The position numbers and the translations under genes are program-made. Shown here one piece after another: positions 32,213-40,110 of a DNA stretch of 40,110 nucleotides. Under the pieces are notes generated by a model, which saw only the letters and a list, made by a program, of their open reading frames with translations, did not search any database and had not been told where the DNA came from. Numbering within the stretch: position 1 is the first letter of the stretch; each line of letters starts with the position of its first letter. This DNA is from Planctomycetaceae bacterium (GTDB lineage: Bacteria; Planctomycetota; Planctomycetia; Pirellulales; Pirellulaceae). The stretch lies in assembly GCA_003233175.1 (NCBI GenBank), contig QIKY01000169.1, forward strand, positions 1-40,110, in the 5' to 3' direction.

Positions 32213-35089
32213 ATGGCGACTTCCCCTGTTCCGGCGCGCAAGTACGTGCGCTCCGTTAGTCCTCGCTTGCGCCGTTTGTTGTATTTTGTTTTCGGGCTGG
32301 CAGCGCTGTTGGGCGCGAATTCGATCTATTTGGCGTTGGTCACCTTCCAAGAATGGTGGACCGGCCAAACGTACCAGAACTATTTTTACCAATGCATGTT
32401 TCTGGGGCATCTGATCATCGGCCTGATTTTCCTGGCGCCCTTTTTGGTGTTCGGCGTGCTGCACATGCTGGCGTCGTGGAATCGGCGCAACCGGCGCGCG
32501 GTGCGGATCGGCTACGCATTGTTCATCGTGTGCATTGTGCTGCTGGCTTCAGGATTGTTGCTGATGCGCGTCGGCGCGTTCGACATCAAGGAGCCGTTCA
32601 CCCGATCGGTCATTTATTGGTTGCATGTGATCAGCCCGCTGGCCGCGATTTGGCTGTATTGGCTGCATCGGCTGGCGGGGCCGAAACTCAAATGGCGGGT
32701 GGGTTTGGGTTATGCGGGCGCGGTAACGGTGGTGGTCGGCTTGTTGATTGTGTTCCTCTCGCAAGATCCGCGGCAGTGGAATGTCGAGGGTTCGCCGGAG
32801 GGCGCCAAGTATTTTGAGCCCTCGTTGGCCAGAACCGCCAGCGGAAATTTCATCAGTGCGCGGGCCTTGATGAATGAAAAGTATTGCCTCAAATGCCACG
32901 AAGATTCCTACAAAGGCTGGTTCCACAGCGCGCATCGGTTCGCCTCTTTCAACAATCCGGCTTATTTGGTCAGCGTGCGCGAAGCGCGCGCGGTGGCCTT
33001 GAAACGCGATGGCAGCATTCGGGCGGCCCGTTGGTGCGCCGGTTGCCACGACCCCGCGCCGTTTTTTACCGGCGCCTTCGACGATGAACATTTCGATGAC
33101 GTGAATGATCCCACGGCGCACGCCGGCATCACTTGCACGGCTTGCCACGCCATTACGCATGTGAACAGCACGCGCGGCAACGCCGACTACACTATCGAAG
33201 AGCCGCTGCAATATCCTTTTACTTATAGCGACAACCCGATTCTACAATTCATCAACCAGCAGTTGGTCAAGGCCAAGCCGGCCTTCCATAAAAAGACGTT
33301 TCTCAAACCGTTTCACAAGACCGCCGAGTTCTGTTCAGCTTGCCATAAAGTGCATTTGCCCAAGGCGCTCACCGCCTACAAAGACTTCCTCCGCGCGCAA
33401 AACCATTACGATTCGTACCTATTGAGCGGTGTTTCCGGCCACGGCGCGCGGAGCTTTTATTATCCGAAGGTGGCGGAAACCGATTGCAATAAATGCCACA
33501 TGCCGCTCCAGCCCTCCAACGATTTCAGCGCGCAGCATTTTTACGGCGCCAAAGAATTGAGCATTCACGACCACCTCTTTCCCTCGGCCAATACGCCGAT
33601 CGGCTATTTCAACCATTGGCCCGATGTCGTCAAAGCACATCAAGATTTTGAAAAAGGCGTGATGCGCGTCGATATTTTCGGCCTCAAGGAAGACGGCGCG
33701 GTCGATGGCAAACTGCTCGCGCCGCTGCGTCCACTCGCGCCGGCGCTCCAGCCGGGTCGCACGTATCTTCTGGAGGCCGTGATCAGAACGCTCAAAATGG
33801 GGCACCATTTCACGCAAGGCACCACCGATTCCAATGAAATTTGGTTGGAGACGACCGTCTTCTCCGGCGACCCCAACAACGGCGGGCGGGTGATAGCGCA
33901 TAGCGGCCATCTTGATGAGCGCGGCGCGGTCGACCCGGCTGCGCACTTCGTGAACACCTTTATGTTGGACCGCCACGGAAACAGAATCGATCGACGCAAT
34001 GCGGCCGATATTTTCACGCCGCTTTACAGCCATCAAATCCCGCCCGGCGCCGGGCAGGTGGCGCACTACCAACTCGTAGTGCCGCCCGATGCAACGCAGC
34101 CGCTGACGGTTCGTGTGAAGCTGCTGTACCGCAAATTCGATCAAACGTTCATGAATATTATTGCGCAGCGCGCCCGGCCGGGAGATCTTCCGCTGCGAGG
34201 CAAAATTGTCGACGGCCAATACGTGAACGAACTGCCGATCATGACCATGGCCGAAGACGAAATCACGTTTGCCATCGCCGGCGGGGTGGAAGTTGAAGAA
34301 AACCAGCGGAAGACGCCCATCGCTTGGCAACGTTGGAACGATTACGGCATCGGCCTGCTGCTCAAGGGCAAGGCGGAATTGCGGCAAGCGGAGGAAGCGT
34401 TCCAGGAAGTGGAAAAGTTGGGCCGTTACGACGGCCCGTTGAATCTGGCCCGTGTCTATTTTCGCGAAGGCAGGCTCGACGACGCCACCGCCGCGCTGGC
34501 CCGCGCCGCGGCGCATAAAAATCCGCCAGCGCCTGCCTGGACGCTCTCCTGGCTCAGCGGCGTGGTCAACCGGCAGCAAGGCTATTTGCGCGAGGCCGAA
34601 AAAAACTTCCGCAGCGTGCTGGAGGACCGCACTCCGGAAATGATTCGCCGAAAATTCGATTTCAGCAAGGATTATGTCGTTATCAATTTGCTTGGCGTCA
34701 CGTTGTTCGATCGCGCCAAACAGGTCCGCACCGCGGCTCGCGAGCAAGAACGCAAGGCGTTGCTGCAAGCGGCGGTGGAACAGTTCCACCGCACCCTGGC
34801 GTTAGACGCTGAAAATCTCACGGCGCACTACAACCTGCAACTCTTGTATGGACAGTTGGGCCAGCAGGATTTGGCCAAAAAACATGGCGAACTGCACCAG
34901 CGTTACAAACCCGACGACACCGCCGCCGGGCAAGCCGTCGCGATTGCCCGCCGGCAGTATCCCGAAGCCAATCACGCCGCCGAAGCCGTCGTGATCTACC
35001 AACTCTCCACGTCCGCCATTCCCGCGCCGGCCCTAGAGCCGGCGGCCGAATCTGATCAAGAATCGTCACCCCACGGTGAGGAACAATAA
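32213..35089 (+). CDS. Membrane / pentaheme cytochrome c / TPR fusion protein
   Basis: 958 residues from ATG 32213. The N-terminal part has about five membrane helices (20-190); two of them carry His pairs: GHLIIG...GVLH (18 apart) and LHVISPLAAIWLYWLH (14 apart), which could ligate b-type hemes. The periplasmic part has five CxxCH motifs: CLKCH (225), CAGCH (275), CTACH (308), CSACH (374) and CNKCH (425), with a fold like multiheme cytochrome c554-type proteins. Residues 510-700 are beta-rich, and TPR units follow (about 710-930). It may carry electrons from the quinone pool to a periplasmic partner. Its stop overlaps the next start (TAATG). Confidence 0.88.
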   Translation: MATSPVPARKYVRSVSPRLRRLLYFVFGLAALLGANSIYLALVTFQEWWTGQTYQNYFYQCMFLGHLIIGLIFLAPFLVFGVLHMLASWNRRNRRAVRIGYALFIVCIVLLASGLLLMRVGAFDIKEPFTRSVIYWLHVISPLAAIWLYWLHRLAGPKLKWRVGLGYAGAVTVVVGLLIVFLSQDPRQWNVEGSPEGAKYFEPSLARTASGNFISARALMNEKYCLKCHEDSYKGWFHSAHRFASFNNPAYLVSVREARAVALKRDGSIRAARWCAGCHDPAPFFTGAFDDEHFDDVNDPTAHAGITCTACHAITHVNSTRGNADYTIEEPLQYPFTYSDNPILQFINQQLVKAKPAFHKKTFLKPFHKTAEFCSACHKVHLPKALTAYKDFLRAQNHYDSYLLSGVSGHGARSFYYPKVAETDCNKCHMPLQPSNDFSAQHFYGAKELSIHDHLFPSANTPIGYFNHWPDVVKAHQDFEKGVMRVDIFGLKEDGAVDGKLLAPLRPLAPALQPGRTYLLEAVIRTLKMGHHFTQGTTDSNEIWLETTVFSGDPNNGGRVIAHSGHLDERGAVDPAAHFVNTFMLDRHGNRIDRRNAADIFTPLYSHQIPPGAGQVAHYQLVVPPDATQPLTVRVKLLYRKFDQTFMNIIAQRARPGDLPLRGKIVDGQYVNELPIMTMAEDEITFAIAGGVEVEENQRKTPIAWQRWNDYGIGLLLKGKAELRQAEEAFQEVEKLGRYDGPLNLARVYFREGRLDDATAALARAAAHKNPPAPAWTLSWLSGVVNRQQGYLREAEKNFRSVLEDRTPEMIRRKFDFSKDYVVINLLGVTLFDRAKQVRTAAREQERKALLQAAVEQFHRTLALDAENLTAHYNLQLLYGQLGQQDLAKKHGELHQRYKPDDTAAGQAVAIARRQYPEANHAAEAVVIYQLSTSAIPAPALEPAAESDQESSPHGEEQ

Positions 35090-36978
35090 TGAACGAATCC
35101 ACAAAGAAAAAAACGAACGAACAAAGCGACTCCCCACAAGACGTCCCGCGGCAAGACGACGCCGTGATCGGCATTGCGCTGAAGTGGTCGTTGGTGGTGA
35201 TACTTATTTTCGCGGTGGTTGGCGGCGGAATGGCCTATTGGTTGCGCAGCCGCCGGGAGGAGGTCGTGCTGAAGGAAACCGAAAACGTATTGCCGCAAGT
35301 GCGGGAACAAACGCCGCTGGCCATTCCCGTGCTGCCGTTTCGAGATATCACCACCGAAGCGGGAATCGACTGGCGGCATGTCAACGGCGCCGCCGGCGCG
35401 AAACTGTTGCCGGAAACCATGGGCGGCGGTTGCGCTTTTTTCGACTACGACAACGATGGCGATCAAGATTTGCTCCTGGTCAATTCGAATCACTGGCCGG
35501 ACCAAACGCCAAAAAATTCCGCGTCCGCAGATGCCGCGCCGGCGGTCTGCGCGCTGTACGCCAATTTGGGAGATGGCCGCTTTGAAGATGTCAGCCGGAA
35601 AACGGGAATGGATGTCTCGCTGTACGGCATGGGGGTGGCGGTCGGCGATTACGACAACGATGGCTACGTCGATGTGTTTCTCAGCGCGTTGGGCGCCAAT
35701 CGGTTGTTGCACAACAACCAGGGGAAGTTTGAAGATGTCACCCAGCGGGCGGGCGTCGCGGGGAGCGATTCGAGTTGGAGCACCGGCTGCGGCTGGTTCG
35801 ATTGCGATCAAGACGGCGACCTCGACCTGTTCGTCTGCCAGTACTTGGCTTGGTCGCCTGAATTCGATCAAGGGCAAGATTTTCGCCTCACCGGAGGCGG
35901 CCGCGCGTATGGACGTCCTCAAGCTTTTCCGGGCGCGTTTCCCACACTCTACCGCAATGATGGCGCGGCCGGGTTTGTCGACATTTCCCAGCCAGCGGGC
36001 ATTCAAGTTGCCAATCGCGACACGCAAGCGCCCTTGGGAAAATCGTTGGGGCTGGCCTTCACCGATTTTGATCGCGACGGCCGACTCGATGTTCTCGTCA
36101 CCAACGACACCGTGCAAAATTTTCTCTTCCACAACGAAGGCGGTGGGCGTTTTCGCGAAACGGCGTTGGCGGCGGGCGTCGCCTACGATAGCCAAGGTCG
36201 CGCTCGCGGCGCCATGGGCGTCGATATCGCACACTTCCGCAACGGCCCCGAAATCGGCGTCGCGATCGGCAATTTTTCCAACGAAATGACCGCCCTCTAC
36301 GTGGCCGACGACCAATCGATGCTCTTCACCGACCAAGCCATTTCCAGCGGACTCGGCCCCGTCACCCGATTGGAGCTGACCTTTGGCCTGCGTTTTTTCG
36401 ACGCCGACCTCGACGGCCGCCTCGATTTAATTGCCGCCAACGGCCACCTCGAAGATGAAATCAACAAGGTGCAGCCCAGCCAGCATTACCAACAGCCGCC
36501 GCAACTGCTTTGGAATTGCGGCCCCGAAAACGACACCGAATTCACGCCGGTTCCGCCCGGTCCCCACAACCAAGATTTAACGCGGCCCATGGTGGGACGC
36601 GGCGTGATCTGCGCCGATATCGACGCCGATGGCGACCTCGACCTACTCATCACGGCCATCGGTCAAAAGCCGCGTCTGTTGCGAAACGACCAGCAAACAG
36701 GCCACCATTGGCTGCGGCTCAAACTGGTGGGCCGCGCCGATAATCGCGACGCCATTGGCGCCGAGGTTGAAGTTCGCGCCGGCGAACACACATGGCGGAG
36801 GCTCGTCTCGCCGACCCGGGGCTACCTCTCGCAATCGGAGTTGCCCCTCACCTTCGGCTTGGGCGAGCTCGACGCAATCGACGCAATCAACATCACCTGG
36901 CCGAACGGGCAAGTGCAAAAGCTCGAAGGTTTGCCGGTCGATCGAATGCACGCCATCGAGCAGGCGGAGCGTTCGTAA
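35089..36978 (+). CDS. Membrane-anchored CRTAC1-family FG-GAP/ASPIC-UnbV protein
   Basis: 629 residues. A charged N-terminus (MNESTKKKTNEQSD) precedes a helix WSLVVILIFAVVGGGMAYWL; the rest is periplasmic. FG-GAP blades carry Ca loops DYDNDGDQD, DYDNDGYVD, DCDQDGDLD, DFDRDGRLD, DADLDGRLD and DIDADGDLD. The ASPIC/UnbV domain is at about 540-625 (HHWLRLKLVGRADNRDAIGAE to INITWPNGQ). It shares domain order with the protein at 29401 but has a membrane anchor instead of a lipobox. The start ATG overlaps the stop of the cytochrome gene, showing translational coupling and suggesting a stoichiometric complex. A strong terminator follows. Confidence 0.92.
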   Translation: MNESTKKKTNEQSDSPQDVPRQDDAVIGIALKWSLVVILIFAVVGGGMAYWLRSRREEVVLKETENVLPQVREQTPLAIPVLPFRDITTEAGIDWRHVNGAAGAKLLPETMGGGCAFFDYDNDGDQDLLLVNSNHWPDQTPKNSASADAAPAVCALYANLGDGRFEDVSRKTGMDVSLYGMGVAVGDYDNDGYVDVFLSALGANRLLHNNQGKFEDVTQRAGVAGSDSSWSTGCGWFDCDQDGDLDLFVCQYLAWSPEFDQGQDFRLTGGGRAYGRPQAFPGAFPTLYRNDGAAGFVDISQPAGIQVANRDTQAPLGKSLGLAFTDFDRDGRLDVLVTNDTVQNFLFHNEGGGRFRETALAAGVAYDSQGRARGAMGVDIAHFRNGPEIGVAIGNFSNEMTALYVADDQSMLFTDQAISSGLGPVTRLELTFGLRFFDADLDGRLDLIAANGHLEDEINKVQPSQHYQQPPQLLWNCGPENDTEFTPVPPGPHNQDLTRPMVGRGVICADIDADGDLDLLITAIGQKPRLLRNDQQTGHHWLRLKLVGRADNRDAIGAEVEVRAGEHTWRRLVSPTRGYLSQSELPLTFGLGELDAIDAINITWPNGQVQKLEGLPVDRMHAIEQAERS

Positions 36979-36980
36979 GT

Positions 36981-37075
36981 AATAGTCCCGAAATAACCTC
37001 CCGAATTAAAAGCCCGGCATTTTGAAAATGCCGGGCTTTTTTGAACTACAACCGGGAACTTATTTCAGGACTATT
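36981..37075. terminator. Strong intrinsic terminator inside a long palindrome
   Basis: The inner stem GCCCGGCATTTT/AAAATGCCGGGC (about 37012-37036) is followed by TTTTTT, a classic rightward terminator. The outer words AATAGTCCCGAAATAA (36981-36996) and TTATTTCAGGACTATT (37060-37075) pair at 15 of 16 positions, making one 95-bp palindrome. AAAAG before the left arm also gives a short T-run in the leftward direction. Confidence 0.88.
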
Positions 37076-37144
37076 CCTAAGGTAAGCGGCGGTGAAATGG
37101 AAGTGAATACGGCCGTAAGTCAACAAGTCGCATCGCTAATCACA

Positions 37145-37654
37145 TCAATATTCCCGGCGAATTGCTTCGCGTTTGAATTCCTTGAAGCCAGCCTTTTTAT
37201 AGGTGGGCAACGCGGCCGGATGGTCGAGCGAGCAGGTGTGTAGCCAAAAACGTTTGGGCTGGTAACTCCAGGCTTGGTCGATGGCCCATTGTAGGAACCA
37301 CTTGCCCAGGCCTTGGCCGATAAAATCGGTCGTCAGTCCAAACTGCACCATTTCGATATCGTCGGGCGTGCGGCGGTCGAATTCAGCCATGCCGGCGGGC
37401 GCGCCATCGATATGCAAAACGTGCAGTTCGTTTTGAGGGTGTTGGATGATCGCGGCCAAGTCGGGGTCGGGGAGTTTGCGACGACTCAACCAATGGTATT
37501 CGCCGCCCACCGCCTGATACAAAAAGCGGTAATAGGCCACGCTGGGTTTCCGCACACGGAGCACGCACAAACCCTCTCGCGGCGCCGCCACGGTGCGGTC
37601 GGAAGGCGCCAACATTTCCAAGTGCCAGACGGTTACGTCCACTTGATCGTTCAT
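37145..37654 (-). CDS. GNAT family N-acetyltransferase
   Basis: 169 residues, a normal single-domain GNAT. It transfers an acetyl group from acetyl-CoA to an amine. The acetyl-CoA-binding segment is FGLTTDFIGQGLGKWFLQWAIDQAW (the Q/R-x-x-G-x-G/A motif, here GQGLGK) and the last strand region is LHTCSLDHPAALPTYKKAGFKEFKRE (the typical N/D-x-x-A-x-x-x-Y-x-K-x-G-F ending). The substrate is unknown. It follows lpdA by 10 bases on the same strand and is probably co-transcribed with it. Confidence 0.88.
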   Translation of the reverse strand: MNDQVDVTVWHLEMLAPSDRTVAAPREGLCVLRVRKPSVAYYRFLYQAVGGEYHWLSRRKLPDPDLAAIIQHPQNELHVLHIDGAPAGMAEFDRRTPDDIEMVQFGLTTDFIGQGLGKWFLQWAIDQAWSYQPKRFWLHTCSLDHPAALPTYKKAGFKEFKREAIRREY

Positions 37655-37664
37655 TGCGCGGCGT

Positions 37665-39086
37665 TCATTTTTTTGGCTTATAGATTTCGGTGGCCGTGCC
37701 GAAATACACTTCGCCGGCGTTCATGAGTGTTTCACTCAACGTGGGGTGGGGATGAATCGATTCGGTGATATCGCGTATTTCGCAGCCCATTTCAATCGCC
37801 AACACGGCTTCAGCGATCAATTCCCCCGCGCCAGAGCCCACGATGCCGCAGCCGAGAACGCGGTCGGTTTCGGGGTCGATGAGCCATTTTGTCAGGCCGT
37901 CGGTGATTCCCAAAGCCTGCGCGCGGCCGCTGGCGGCCCAAGGATAATGACAGACTTCAAAAGTTCGGCCTTGCTGCTTGGCCTGCACTTCGGTGAGCCC
38001 CGCCCAAGCGATTTCAGGATCGGTGAACACGACCGCCGGAATGGCGATTTTATCGAAGGCGGCCGATTTTCCATGCAGCGCCTCCACCGCGATACGACCT
38101 TCGTGCGTCGCCTTGTGGGCCAACATCGGCTCACCGGCCACGTCGCCGATGGCCAAAATATGGGGGTCGGCGGTGCGCTGCTTATTATCGCAAACGACAA
38201 AACCGCGTGCATCGATTTCCACCTGCGTATTTTCCAGACCGATGCCGGCGCTGCGCGGCCGACGGCCCACCGAAACCAATACGCGGTCGTAAGCTTCCAC
38301 CCCGAATTTTCCCGGCCCTTCAAATGCGACTTCAATTTTATCGCCCTTTTGGCCCAAAGCGCCGACCTGGGTATTGAGGAAAATACGTTTGTCGAACAGC
38401 TTGTTCAGACGGCGCTGGAGCGGCCGCACTAAATCTCGGTCGGCGCCGGGGAGGAGCGTTTCAGTCATTTCGACCACGCTCACTTCCGAGCCCAGGTGCG
38501 CGTAGACGGTTCCCATTTCCAAGCCGATGTACCCGCCGCCGATGACCAACAAGCGAGCGGGAATATCGGCCAAGGCGAGCGCGCCGGTGGAATCCATCAC
38601 GCGTTCGGAGCCGATATCGAATTGGGCTGGCATCGCGGCGGCGGAGCCGGTGGCCAAAACGAGGTGGTCGAAGGTGATCGTTTGGTCGGCGCCTAGCGAT
38701 GCGTGGTCGCCCGATAGTTGGAGCGTGGTTGAGTCTTGCAACATTCCTGTGGCCACGATGCGGCGGATATTTCGCCGCTTGGCCAGTTGTTGCAGGCCGC
38801 CAGAGAGCGTGGCCAGCAAGCTTTCCTTGCGGGCGCGAAGTTTTTCGAGATCGACCCGCGGCGAGTTGAATGCAATGCCCCACTGGGCGCTCAGGTGTTC
38901 GGCTTCGCCCATCACCTTGGCCACATGCAGCAGCGCCTTGGAGGGGATGCAGCCTCGCAACAGGCATGTGCCGCCCAGCCGCGCCTCCTCTTCAATGAGC
39001 GTGACATCCATTCCCAGGTCGGCGGCGAGAAAGGCGGCGGCGTATCCGCCGGGGCCGCCTCCCAACACGGCAAGTTGTGTGTGCAT
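37665..39086 (-). CDS. lpdA: Dihydrolipoyl dehydrogenase (E3)
   Basis: 473 residues from ATG 39086. An FAD/NAD flavoenzyme that reoxidises dihydrolipoamide in 2-oxoacid dehydrogenase or glycine cleavage complexes. Visible: FAD-binding GGGPGGYAAAFLAADLG (about 8-24), the redox disulfide GGTCLLRGCIPSKAL (Cys39, Cys44 region), the NAD-binding GGGYIGLEMGTVYAHLG, the second FAD site ILAIGDVAGEPMLAHKA, and the C-terminal catalytic IHPHPTLSE (His-x-x-x-x-Glu). The frame continues upstream to 39209, but that would run through a terminator hairpin; ATG 39086 fits the family. No E1/E2 genes are near. Confidence 0.95.
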   Translation of the reverse strand: MHTQLAVLGGGPGGYAAAFLAADLGMDVTLIEEEARLGGTCLLRGCIPSKALLHVAKVMGEAEHLSAQWGIAFNSPRVDLEKLRARKESLLATLSGGLQQLAKRRNIRRIVATGMLQDSTTLQLSGDHASLGADQTITFDHLVLATGSAAAMPAQFDIGSERVMDSTGALALADIPARLLVIGGGYIGLEMGTVYAHLGSEVSVVEMTETLLPGADRDLVRPLQRRLNKLFDKRIFLNTQVGALGQKGDKIEVAFEGPGKFGVEAYDRVLVSVGRRPRSAGIGLENTQVEIDARGFVVCDNKQRTADPHILAIGDVAGEPMLAHKATHEGRIAVEALHGKSAAFDKIAIPAVVFTDPEIAWAGLTEVQAKQQGRTFEVCHYPWAASGRAQALGITDGLTKWLIDPETDRVLGCGIVGSGAGELIAEAVLAIEMGCEIRDITESIHPHPTLSETLMNAGEVYFGTATEIYKPKK

Positions 39087-39089
39087 AAT

Positions 39090-39111
39090 AAAAAAGCCGC
39101 CAAAGGCGGCT
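39090..39111 (-). terminator. Intrinsic terminator directly before the lpdA start codon
   Basis: On the minus strand AGCCGCC, loop TTT, GGCGGCT, then a T-run (39095-39090). It ends rpsD transcription (stop 79 bases upstream). The T-run ends only 3 bases before the lpdA ATG, so lpdA has no room for a promoter between, and its only possible Shine-Dalgarno-like bases lie in the stem. Confidence 0.8.
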
Positions 39112-39189
39112 GTGCATTCGGAATGTTTTTCTCGGGTGAGCAGCCGATAGCCGCTACAAGCCACCTGCCCAATGAGCGCGACAAAAATC

Positions 39190-39798
39190 TTAACGCGACA
39201 AAAATTCAACCACGATGTTGGCGTCGACCGGGAGGCTGATATCGCTCGGCCCCGGATTGCCCAGCACCGTGAGGGCCATATTTTCGCTGTCGAAAGCCAG
39301 CCAATCGAGGCCGTCGCTAGGATTCTCCGCGATGATGCTTTGGTACAACGTTTTCAGGTTCGCCCGCTCGCTCAAGGTAATGACATCGCCGGGGCGAAGC
39401 ATATAGGAAGGCGACGACACCTTCACGCCGTTCACCCGGAAGTGGCCGTGCGCGACGCCCTGCCGAGATTGCGGCCGCGTTTTGGTCAGACCGCCGCGAC
39501 GAATGACGTTATCGATTCGGCGTTCACACAGCAACAACAGTTGCTCGCCGGTGTTGCCTTTCAAACGGCTGGCGCGCGTAAAATACCTGCGCAGTTGCCG
39601 CTCGCCGAGGCCATAATAATGCTTGACTTTTTGTTTTTCCTTGAGCGCGATGCCGTAGTTCGAGGGGCGCCGGCCGCGCTGGTGCATACCGGGGGGATGA
39701 TCGCGACGTTCGAGGGCGCGAGCGGCGCCGGCGTTTTCATAAATCATTACGCCCAGGCGACGATTAATTCTTGCCTTGGGGCCACTGTAACGAGCCAT
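39190..39798 (-). CDS. rpsD: 30S ribosomal protein S4
   Basis: 202 residues. It starts MARYSGPKARINRRLG, carries the S4 N-terminal domain with RGRRPSNYGIALKEKQKVKHYYGLGERQLRRYF in order, and the S4 RNA-binding domain (LCERRIDNVIRRGGLTKTRPQSRQGVAHGHFRVNGVKVSSPSYMLRPGDVI in order). It nucleates 30S assembly on 16S rRNA and in many bacteria also represses its own mRNA. This S4 lacks the N-terminal zinc-binding Cys cluster (the C- form). It stands alone, not in the alpha operon (rpsM-rpsK-rpoA not seen). The start has AAGGAG about 11 bases upstream. Confidence 0.97.
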   Translation of the reverse strand: MARYSGPKARINRRLGVMIYENAGAARALERRDHPPGMHQRGRRPSNYGIALKEKQKVKHYYGLGERQLRRYFTRASRLKGNTGEQLLLLCERRIDNVIRRGGLTKTRPQSRQGVAHGHFRVNGVKVSSPSYMLRPGDVITLSERANLKTLYQSIIAENPSDGLDWLAFDSENMALTVLGNPGPSDISLPVDANIVVEFLSR

Positions 39799-39842
39799 AC
39801 GGAGCGTTCTCCTTCAATCCTACAACGTGTGCTTCTCATAAA

Positions 39843-39865
39843 CCAACGGCGGCGGCCACCGTTGG
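39843..39865 (-). promoter_or_regulatory. Hairpin in the rpsD leader
   Basis: CCAACGG (39843-39849) and CCGTTGG (39859-39865) form a 7-bp stem with a 9-base GC-rich loop, ending 45 bases before the rpsD ATG. Since S4 often binds its own leader, this is a possible autoregulatory site; there is no further support. Confidence 0.35.
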
Positions 39866-39963
39866 GAATGAAACGAAGGTAATTTTTGAAATAAAAGGGC
39901 CGGTTTTTGAGCGTCCTGCCCAAAAAAGCATTCGCCAGGCGGACCTTGGCCGACAAACCGCGT

Positions 39964-39992
39964 ATATTGACCGATCTGGCCTTCATTCACAA
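39964..39992 (-). promoter_or_regulatory. Candidate rpsD promoter
   Basis: On the minus strand TTGTGA (39992-39987), a 17-base spacer and CAATAT (39969-39964). Transcription would start near 39957, leaving a leader of about 160 bases before the rpsD ATG. The rest of 39799-40110 holds no supported gene; a rightward TTAAACT near 40092 might be a -10 for a gene beyond the window. Confidence 0.35.
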
Positions 39993-40110
39993 GGGGTGTT
40001 GCGCCTTTCGGGCGCGTAAGGGTGCATGTCAGCTTTTGTAGCGGCCCAGGGTGGCGGAAAAAGATCAATAGGAGAATTGGGGAAAGTTGTGTTAAACTGC
40101 GGCGCGTAGG

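Noticed and set aside
39087-39209. Longer N-terminus for lpdA
   Set aside because: It would begin inside rpsD with TTG and translate the terminator hairpin; the FAD motif is correctly placed from ATG 39086.
39843-39865. CCAACGG/CCGTTGG hairpin before rpsD as another family A copy
   Set aside because: The arm order is reversed relative to family A and the GAGT extension and inner palindrome are missing; the 7-bp match is probably coincidence.
1-40110. tRNA, rRNA, tmRNA or prophage genes
   Set aside because: I scanned for T-arm-like GGTTCGAATCC words, rRNA segments, and integrase or phage structural proteins on both strands and saw none. This was by eye only; tRNAscan-SE or Infernal would be decisive.

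Overview
The window looks like a chromosome segment of a planctomycete, probably Pirellulales-like. This is inferred from gene content, not from a marker phylogeny: large ASPIC/UnbV (CRTAC1-type) FG-GAP proteins, a cytochrome c/TPR fusion, zinc-ribbon proteins with Pro/Ala-rich linkers and a C-terminal membrane anchor, a Tat-exported Gfo/Idh/MocA protein, Cys-rich secreted proteins, and loosely packed genes separated by palindromic repeats. LptE- and BamD-like lipoproteins and an AsmA-like protein point to a diderm envelope. No rRNA, tRNA, CRISPR array or intact transposase was found.

Layout. 1-4.3 kb: the last codons of an upstream gene, a UbiD-family decarboxylase, a SET-domain protein, a small unknown protein and a Gly/Cys-rich lipoprotein. 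4.3-13.3 kb: a VOC protein, rsmG, then a rightward run of a polytopic glycosyltransferase, an AsmA-like protein and a small hydrophilic protein, followed by a DUF374-type acyltransferase and a zinc-ribbon/Pro-rich protein. 13.3-20.3 kb: a DapA-family lyase/aldolase, a GYF_2 membrane protein, a decayed gene, a small secreted protein behind a consensus promoter, and a beta-carbonic anhydrase next to a SulP anion transporter. 20.4-25.2 kb: a Tat-exported oxidoreductase, recO, and overlapping BamD-like and LptE-like lipoproteins. 25.2-27.8 kb: leuA on the minus strand behind a leucine-rich leader peptide and terminator (attenuator), and a divergent secreted protein with three CCx5CCx5CC units. 28-37 kb: TPR protein, CRTAC1 protein, small secreted protein, a membrane/pentaheme cytochrome c/TPR fusion, and a second CRTAC1 protein translationally coupled to it. 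37.1-40.1 kb: minus-strand rpsD, then lpdA and a GNAT acetyltransferase.

The three most interesting signals are these. (1) Families of nested palindromic intergenic repeats lie at the 3' ends of genes. The inner hairpin of one family keeps its pairing through compensatory base changes, and two loci share an approximately 400-bp composite built from these modules. (2) A complete leucine attenuator precedes leuA: promoter, 20-codon leader with 7 Leu codons including rare CTA and TTA, pause hairpin, and terminator with seven T. (3) A two-fold TPR/cytochrome + CRTAC1 cluster may be an uncharacterised extracytoplasmic redox or assembly system. The two CRTAC1 genes are followed by hairpins sharing the same 17-nt core, which suggests block duplication.
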